A DNA stretch of 20,134 bases, taken from an uncultured bacterium (GTDB taxonomy: Bacteria; Pseudomonadota; Alphaproteobacteria; SP197). Of the stretch, positions 13,243-20,134 are shown one piece after another; positions within the stretch are counted from its first letter, which is position 1; each line of letters starts with the position of its first letter. Made by a program: the position numbers and the translations under genes. The notes beneath the pieces were generated by a model that saw only the letters and a program-made list of their open reading frames with translations, did not search any database and was not told where the DNA came from. The stretch spans positions 1 through 20,134 of the forward strand of contig CALLQH010000098.1 in NCBI GenBank assembly GCA_938014945.1. The letters run 5' to 3'.

Positions 13243-15925
13243 GACAAACGACGATTCGTCGAAGAAGACACTGAGCCTGAACCGTCCCGGACGTTTGGAG
13301 CTCAAGACCACTGTGGACGCCGGTCAGGTGCGCCAGAGCTTCCCCCATGGCCGCGGCAAGCAGGTCGCCGTCGAGGTGAAGAAGAAGCGCGTCATCCGCC
13401 CGGGACGCAGCGAGGAGGCCCCGGCGGCCGAAGCGCCCGCCGAGAAGCCGGCACCCGCCCCCGCGCCCGAGCCGGCACCCGCCCCCGCCGCCAAGGAGGC
13501 CAAGCCGGAGCCCGCCGCCAAGCCGCGCCCCAAGAGCAAGGAGGAGGCCCGCCACGCCCAGGCGCGCGAGGCCTCTACCCGTGTCGACACGCCGCAGGAA
13601 GTGCGCGCGCCGATCGTGCTGAAGAACCTGACCGCCGAGGAGCGCGAGGGCCGCATCCGCGCCCTGGAGGAATCCAAGAAGGCCGAGGAGGCCGCGCGCA
13701 AGAAGGCCGAGCAGGAAGCCATCGAGCGCGTCGCCGAGGAAAAGCGCCTGCAGGCCGAGCGCGAGGAAAGCGAGCGCCGCAACAAGGACGAGGACGTCCG
13801 CCGCAAGCGCGAGGAGGAAGCCCGCCTGCGCGGCGAGGAACAGGCCCAGCGCCTGGCCGAGAAGCAGCGCAGCGACGAGCAGCCCCTCGAGGACGGCCCG
13901 GTGATCGTGCCCGGCCCCGGCAAGGCTGCCGCCTCACCCGAAGAGGATGCCGAGGCCAAGCGCGGCGGCAAGCCGGCGCGCCGTTCGCCGCTCGCCCCAC
14001 GCGTGCGCCAGGCCGACAACCGCCGCCGCAGCGGCAAGCTCACCGTCTCCCAGGCGCTTTCGGCCGAGGAGGAGGAGGGCCGCTCGCGTTCGCTGGCCGC
14101 CGCCCGCCGGGCGCGCGAGAAGCTGCGCCAGCAGCAGCAGGGCCACAATGCCGCGGGTCCCAAGAAGATCGTGCGCGACGTCGTCGTGCCCGAGGCCATC
14201 ACCGTGCAGGAGCTGGCCAACCGCATGGCCGTGCGCGGCGGCGAGGTCATCAAGAAGCTCATGCAGATGGGCCAGATGGTGACCATCACACAGACGATCG
14301 ATGCCGATACCGCAGAACTGCTGGTCGAGGAATTCGGTCACAACATCCGCCGCGTTTCGGCGGCAGACGTGGAACATGGTTTGAAGCAGGACGACGATGC
14401 CGACGAGCTGAAGGTCGCCCGCGCCCCGGTCGTGACCATCATGGGCCATGTCGACCACGGCAAGACCTCGCTGCTGGACGCCCTGCGCAAGACCGACGTG
14501 GTCGCAGGCGAGGCCGGCGGCATCACCCAGCATATCGGCGCCTATCAGGTGCAGCTGGGCGACGGTTCCCGCATCACCTTCCTCGACACCCCGGGCCATG
14601 CCGCCTTCACGGCGATGCGTGCGCGCGGCGCCGGCGTCACCGACATCGTGGTGCTGGTCGTGGCGGCCGACGACTCGGTCATGCCCCAGACCAGGGAAGC
14701 CATCGATCACGCCAAGGCCGCGGGCGTGCCGATCATCGTTGCCATCAACAAGAGCGACGTGCCCGGCGCCAACCCCGACAAGGTCCGCCAGGACCTGCTG
14801 CGCCACGAGCTGGTGGTCGAGGGCATGGGCGGCGACGTGCTCGACGTCGAGGTCTCCGCGCTCAAGGGCACCAACCTCGACAAGCTCGAGGAAGCCATCC
14901 TGCTGCAGGCCGAGGTTCTGGACCTGAAGGCCAATCCCGACCGCGACGCCGAGGGCGTGGTGATCGAGTCGCGGGTCGACAAGGGCCGCGGCGTGGTCGC
15001 CACCCTGCTGGTGCAGCGCGGCACCCTGGAGACCGGCGACATCATCGTCGTCGGCAAGGAGTGGGGCCGCATCCGCGCCATGCACGACGACCGCGGCAAG
15101 AGCCTGAAGGAAGCCGGCCCCTCGGTGCCGGTGGAGGTGCTGGGTCTTTCCGGCGCGCCCACCTCGGGCGACGAGTTCTCCGTCGTCGAGAACGAGAAGC
15201 GTGCACGCGAGGTCGCCGCCTACCGCGAGGAGACCGAGCGCAACGAGAAGATCACCTCGGTCGGGCGCGCCTCGGTCGAGCAGCTCTTCGCCAACATCGC
15301 CGCCGGCCAGGCCAAGGAACTGCCGGTGGTCATCAAGGCCGACGTCCATGGTTCGGTCGAGGCGATCGCGCACAGCCTGGAGGAGATGGGCACCGACGAG
15401 GTCAAGCCTCGCGTCCTGCATTCGGCCGTGGGCGGCGTCACCGAGAGCGATGTCGTGCTGGCCAAGGCCTCCGACGCCCTGATCCTGGGCTTCGGCGTGC
15501 GGCCCAACAGCCAGGCCCGTCAGTTGGCCGACAAGGAAGGCGTGGAGATCCGCTACTACAAGATCATCTACGAACTGCTCGATGACGTGCGGGCGATGCT
15601 TTCGGGCATGCTCTCGCCGACCACCGAGGAGAAGGTCCTGGGTGCCGCACAGGTGCTGGAGACCTTCGACATCACCAAGATCGGCACCATCGCGGGCTGC
15701 CGCGTCATGGACGGCATCGTGCGCCGCTCCGGCAAGGTCCGCCTGCTGCGCGACGGTCACGTCATCTTCGACGGCGGTATCAAGTCCCTGCGCCACCACA
15801 AGGACGAGGTGCGCGAGATCAAGCAGGGCAGCGAATGCGGCATCCAGCTCGACGGCTGGCAGGACATCAAGGTCGGCGACGAGATCGAGTTCTACGAACT
15901 CACCGAAGTCGCCCGCACCCTGTAG
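13235..15925 (+). CDS. infB: Translation initiation factor IF-2
   Basis: This 896-residue protein is close to E. coli IF2 in length. The N-terminus (NRPGRLELKTTVDAGQVRQSF) is the alphaproteobacterial IF2-associated domain. A long charged Ala/Glu/Lys/Arg coiled region spans about 60-300, including a Pro-Ala-rich stretch, followed by IF2N-2 (about 315-385). The GTPase domain carries G404-HVDHGKT (G1), D451-TPGH (G3) and N505-KSD (G4). Domains II, III and IV run to the end. IF2 delivers fMet-tRNA to the 30S subunit and promotes subunit joining. I used ATG at 13235 because AAGGA lies 7 nt upstream; an in-frame GTG lies directly before it. It overlaps ylxR by 8 nt and is followed by a strong terminator. 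Confidence 0.97.
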   Translation: MAETNDDSSKKTLSLNRPGRLELKTTVDAGQVRQSFPHGRGKQVAVEVKKKRVIRPGRSEEAPAAEAPAEKPAPAPAPEPAPAPAAKEAKPEPAAKPRPKSKEEARHAQAREASTRVDTPQEVRAPIVLKNLTAEEREGRIRALEESKKAEEAARKKAEQEAIERVAEEKRLQAEREESERRNKDEDVRRKREEEARLRGEEQAQRLAEKQRSDEQPLEDGPVIVPGPGKAAASPEEDAEAKRGGKPARRSPLAPRVRQADNRRRSGKLTVSQALSAEEEEGRSRSLAAARRAREKLRQQQQGHNAAGPKKIVRDVVVPEAITVQELANRMAVRGGEVIKKLMQMGQMVTITQTIDADTAELLVEEFGHNIRRVSAADVEHGLKQDDDADELKVARAPVVTIMGHVDHGKTSLLDALRKTDVVAGEAGGITQHIGAYQVQLGDGSRITFLDTPGHAAFTAMRARGAGVTDIVVLVVAADDSVMPQTREAIDHAKAAGVPIIVAINKSDVPGANPDKVRQDLLRHELVVEGMGGDVLDVEVSALKGTNLDKLEEAILLQAEVLDLKANPDRDAEGVVIESRVDKGRGVVATLLVQRGTLETGDIIVVGKEWGRIRAMHDDRGKSLKEAGPSVPVEVLGLSGAPTSGDEFSVVENEKRAREVAAYREETERNEKITSVGRASVEQLFANIAAGQAKELPVVIKADVHGSVEAIAHSLEEMGTDEVKPRVLHSAVGGVTESDVVLAKASDALILGFGVRPNSQARQLADKEGVEIRYYKIIYELLDDVRAMLSGMLSPTTEEKVLGAAQVLETFDITKIGTIAGCRVMDGIVRRSGKVRLLRDGHVIFDGGIKSLRHHKDEVREIKQGSECGIQLDGWQDIKVGDEIEFYELTEVARTL

Positions 15926-15944
15926 CCGCCCAACGACGACCAGA

Positions 15945-15982
15945 GGGGGAGCCCCGTCCGGCGACGCGGCTCCCCCTTTTTT
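15945..15982 (+). terminator. Strong intrinsic terminator after infB
   Basis: GGGGGAGCC (15945-15953) pairs perfectly with GGCTCCCCC (15968-15976). A further CGTC/GACG stem lies inside after one C-C mismatch, and six T follow (15977-15982). It starts 19 nt after the infB stop and should separate infB from rbfA unless read through. Confidence 0.92.
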
Positions 15983-16087
15983 GTGCGCACCGGGCGGGCC
16001 GCCGCGCAACACTCGGCGAACGATCGGCAGAACCGGCCGTCAAGCCGGTAGATCGGCCTGCTCTTGCACCCCAACCCGCCTGAGCGT

Positions 16088-16116
16088 ATGGCTCCCCGCC
16101 TTCGCGGGAACGACGG
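16088..16116. repeat. Short dispersed-repeat-like hairpin (CCCGCCTTCGCGGG type)
   Basis: CCCGC (16095-16099), CTTC, GCGGG (16104-16108), followed by AACGACGG, matches the short intergenic repeat often seen in many copies in proteobacterial genomes, whose translation reads PAFAGTT. It lies in the 239-bp infB-rbfA spacer, 57 nt before rbfA. Only one copy is visible here. Confidence 0.6.
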
Positions 16117-16164
16117 ACACAACCAGCGGCGCTTTCGCAAGGCAGACCCGCAAGGAGGTACGAC

Positions 16165-16536
16165 ATGGCCCATCAGAGGCAGCCCGGACAGCGGCAGTTG
16201 CGCGTCGGCGAGGAAATCCGCCATGTGCTGGCCCAGCTTTTCCTGCGCGGCGATCTGCACGATCCCGCCCTTGCGGGCCGGGCGATCACGGTCTCGGAGG
16301 TGCGCATGGCCTCCGACCTGACCCACGCCACGATCTATGTCCTGCCGCTGGGCGGCGAGAACGTGGAGGAGGTGTTGAAGGGCCTGGAACGCGCCGCGCC
16401 CTTCATCCGCGGCGAGATCGGCCGCAACGTGCGCCTGCGCCTGACCCCGACCATCTCGTTCCGCGAGGACAAGGGCTTCGACCACGCCGACCGAATCGAC
16501 CGGCTGCTGAAAGGCACCCATGGCCCGACGTCGTAA
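16165..16536 (+). CDS. rbfA: 30S ribosome-binding factor RbfA
   Basis: At 123 residues this is the standard length. It has the RbfA signature: an N-terminal RVGEEIRHVLAQLF helix, ITVSEVRMASDLTHATIYV strands, LERAAPFIRGEIGRNVRLRLTP, and a final F-x-x-D-x-G-x-D-H-A-x-R-I-D-x-L helix. RbfA is a KH-like protein that binds immature 30S particles near helix 1 of 16S rRNA and is needed for cold-adapted ribosome maturation. A near-perfect Shine-Dalgarno AAGGAGGT (16152-16159) precedes the ATG. The gene overlaps truB by 17 nt. It lies beyond the infB terminator, so either read-through or a promoter in the spacer drives it; I could not pick a convincing one. Confidence 0.96.
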   Translation: MAHQRQPGQRQLRVGEEIRHVLAQLFLRGDLHDPALAGRAITVSEVRMASDLTHATIYVLPLGGENVEEVLKGLERAAPFIRGEIGRNVRLRLTPTISFREDKGFDHADRIDRLLKGTHGPTS

Positions 16537-17419
16537 GGGCCTGAAGGTCGACGGCTGGATCGTCGTCGACAAGCCGCTGGGCCTGACGTCGACCCAGGTC
16601 ATCGGCAGGGTGCGCCGCGTCACAGAGGCCGCCAAGCTCGGCCACGGCGGCACCCTGGACCCGCTGGCCACCGGCATCCTGCCGATCGCCCTGGGCGAGG
16701 CGACCAAGACCATCGCCTGGTGCCAGGACGCCACCAAGATCTATCGGTTCACGATTGCATGGGGCATCGCCACCACGACCGACGACGGCGAGGGCGAAAC
16801 CCTGCAGGAATCGGACGTTCGACCGGAAAAACCCGCGATCGAAGCGGCTTTGCCCCAGTTTCTGGGTGAAATCGACCAGATTCCGCCGATCTACTCGGCC
16901 CTCAAGGTGGACGGCGAGCGCGCCTATGACCTGGCCCGCAAGGGGGAGTTTCCAGAGCTCGCCTCACGCCGCGTGCGTATCGACAGCCTCACCCTGACCG
17001 ATCTGCCCGATGCCGATCACGCCGCCTTCGAGGTGGTCTGCGGCAAGGGCACCTATGTGCGGAGCCTGGCGCGCGACATCGCCCGCGCCCTGGGCACGGT
17101 CGGCCATGTCAGCGCCCTGCGCCGCACCCGGGTCGGCCCCTTCACCCTGGAGCAGGCGATTTCGGTGGAAAACCTGCAGGACTTGGGGCATGGTCCCGCG
17201 CCTTCGGGGATTTTGCTGCCCGTGGAGACTGCGCTGGACGACATCCCGGCGCTAGCCCTCACCCAAGCCGCCGCGGCCCGCCTCAGGCAGGGCCAGCCGG
17301 TTGATGTTCCCGAGGATCGCAGCGGTACCCTCCGTGCCCGGTACGACGATCGCCTTGTGGCGCTCGTCGATGCCGATTTGGGCCAGGCGCGTCCGCTGCG
17401 TGTCTTCAACCTCGATTAG
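16520..17419 (+). CDS. truB: tRNA pseudouridine-55 synthase TruB
   Basis: The 299-residue protein has G-W-I-V-V-D-K-P-L-G-L-T-S near the start. The catalytic motif GHGGTLDPLATGILPIALG has D47 as the nucleophilic Asp. PPIYSALKVDGERAYDLAR and GTYVRSLARDIARALGT are further TruB signatures. A C-terminal TruB_C-like region follows from about 215. It converts U55 in the T-loop of tRNAs and acts as a tRNA chaperone. The start lies inside rbfA in another frame, with AAAGG 5 nt before the ATG, giving a 17-nt overlap. rpsO follows after 13 nt, so rbfA, truB and rpsO should be one transcript. Confidence 0.96.
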   Translation: MARRRKGLKVDGWIVVDKPLGLTSTQVIGRVRRVTEAAKLGHGGTLDPLATGILPIALGEATKTIAWCQDATKIYRFTIAWGIATTTDDGEGETLQESDVRPEKPAIEAALPQFLGEIDQIPPIYSALKVDGERAYDLARKGEFPELASRRVRIDSLTLTDLPDADHAAFEVVCGKGTYVRSLARDIARALGTVGHVSALRRTRVGPFTLEQAISVENLQDLGHGPAPSGILLPVETALDDIPALALTQAAAARLRQGQPVDVPEDRSGTLRARYDDRLVALVDADLGQARPLRVFNLD

Positions 17420-17432
17420 ATACGGAGCCACG

Positions 17433-17702
17433 ATGTCGATTACGGCAGAACGCAAAGCTGAACTGATGAAGAAGTACGCCCGCGTCGAAAACGACACGGG
17501 TTCTCCCGAAGTGCAGGTCGCGATCCTCACGGAGCGCATCGTCAACCTGACCGAGCACTTCAAGACCCACCGCAAGGACCGGCATTCGCGCCGCGGCCTG
17601 CTCATGCTCGTGAGCCGCCGCCGCTCGCTGCTCGACTACCTCAGGCGCAAGGACGAAGACCGTTACACGGCCATCATCCAGGCCCTCGGCATTCGCCGCT
17701 GA
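17433..17702 (+). CDS. rpsO: 30S ribosomal protein S15
   Basis: At 89 residues this is exactly the usual length, with all signatures visible: GSPEVQVAILTERIVNLTEHFK, HRKDRHSRRGLLMLVSRRR, and LLDYLRR-x-D-x-x-RY ending in LGIRR. S15 is a primary 16S rRNA-binding protein (helices 20-22) that nucleates the platform. The ATG at 17433 is preceded by GGAG (17424-17427). The frame stays open upstream inside truB, but nothing there resembles S15. With only 13 nt between truB and rpsO, there is little room for the pseudoknot leader used for S15 autoregulation in E. coli unless it lies in the truB coding sequence. Confidence 0.98.
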   Translation: MSITAERKAELMKKYARVENDTGSPEVQVAILTERIVNLTEHFKTHRKDRHSRRGLLMLVSRRRSLLDYLRRKDEDRYTAIIQALGIRR

Positions 17703-17709
17703 GCATCAC

Positions 17710-17748
17710 ACGACGGGCGGGGACATGCAGGTGCGTGTCCCCGTCGTC
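17710..17748 (+). terminator. Stable hairpin after rpsO, lacking a T tract
   Basis: GGGGACA (17719-17725) pairs with TGTCCCC (17736-17742) over a 10-nt loop. An outer ACGAC/GTCGT stem continues after bulged bases on the 5' side. It begins 8 nt after the rpsO stop. Without a following T run it may be a weak attenuator, a Rho-related pause or a processing site between rpsO and pnp. Confidence 0.5.
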
Positions 17749-17786
17749 ACATCGGGTTGCGGCATGATTGGCATGCCCCACCCACG

Positions 17787-17814
17787 GCCGGTCACCGCAT
17801 GGGGCGGTGCCGGC
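17787..17814 (+). promoter_or_regulatory. Leader hairpin upstream of pnp
   Basis: GCCGG (17787-17791), one bulged T, then CACCGC (17793-17798), pair with GCGGTG (17804-17809) and CCGGC (17810-17814) around an ATGGG loop, giving 11 base pairs. It lies 122 nt before the pnp ATG. In E. coli a pnp leader stem is cut by RNase III as part of PNPase autoregulation; this stem could play that role, although it is shorter. Confidence 0.45.
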
Positions 17815-17936
17815 GCGTTGCGTTCCCCCTTCTCCCGAAACGGCAGGCCCGCAGGGCGCCACCACGAGACAGGGACGTGCGGCCAGAAGCGCCGCGGAAC
17901 GTCGAACGCACGATAGGACCGGAAGGAAGAAACTGA

Positions 17937-20075
<2,139 letters not shown>

Positions 20076-20105
20076 GGCGGTCAAGCGACCAATCAAAAGT
20101 TTGCG

Positions 20106-20134
20106 AAGAGGCGGCATTTTGCCGCCTCTTTTTT
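20106..20134 (+). terminator. Intrinsic terminator after pnp
   Basis: GAGGCGGC (20108-20115) pairs perfectly with GCCGCCTC (20121-20128). The loop is ATTTT and a T run of at least six reaches the window end. Flanking A residues at 20106-20107 extend the stem into the T tract. It begins 30 nt after the pnp stop. Confidence 0.95.

Noticed and set aside
13430..13530. Pro-Ala-rich near-repeats (APAPAPEP-like) in the infB N-terminal region
   Set aside because: Such low-complexity linkers are normal in the variable N-terminus of proteobacterial IF2; not a tandem repeat of interest.
13934..16012. A 692-codon open frame antisense to infB
   Set aside because: Same artefact; it runs through the infB terminator and shows no family motif.

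Overview
The window is GC-rich, tightly packed bacterial DNA. It is best explained as the chromosome of an alphaproteobacterium, probably Rhodospirillales-like, although genus cannot be read from the sequence. The evidence is the rimP-nusA-ylxR-infB-rbfA-truB-rpsO-pnp order, an alphaproteobacterial style of NusA and IF2, strong G/C bias at third codon positions, and a CTTG...TATGAT-type promoter.

Left half (1-10153) is a mosaic of accessory and metabolic genes. It starts with the 3' part of a hemerythrin-like protein, converging on a hotdog-fold thioesterase (minus strand). Divergent from the thioesterase is a probable two-gene unit: an M24-fold protein with the residue pattern of ectoine hydrolase/creatinase-type enzymes rather than metallopeptidases, and a phytanoyl-CoA dioxygenase-family oxygenase. 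Next is a 1106-residue beta-rich protein with a GH64/thaumatin-like N-terminus and a DUF4114 C-terminus but no visible signal peptide. It converges on an XRE-cupin regulator. Divergent from that regulator is a multi-spanning GT-C/PMT-like membrane glycosyltransferase. Two minus-strand genes, a three-histidine-box fatty acid desaturase and a divergent cold-shock-domain protein, form a plausible cold or membrane-adaptation pair.

Right half (10347-20134) is the conserved transcription/translation cluster. A promoter-like site is followed within about 55 nt by an intrinsic terminator and then by rimP. A competing upstream arm makes this look like an attenuator. rimP, nusA, ylxR and infB follow with short gaps or overlaps. 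ylxR appears to start at CUG overlapping the nusA stop codon. A strong terminator follows infB, and a short dispersed-repeat-like hairpin precedes rbfA. rbfA overlaps truB, and rpsO follows after 13 nt. pnp has its own 234-nt leader with two stable hairpins and ends in a perfect terminator at the window edge. Together these genes cover 16S maturation (RimP, RbfA), transcription elongation/termination (NusA), initiation (IF2), tRNA modification (TruB), the small subunit (S15) and RNA turnover (PNPase).

I found no CRISPR array, insertion sequence, phage module, tRNA or rRNA. I do not see a convincing new multi-gene system. The most interesting points are the rimP leader attenuator, the CUG-initiated ylxR, the GH64-DUF4114 protein with an apparently altered catalytic acid, and the ligand-depleted M24/PhyH pair.
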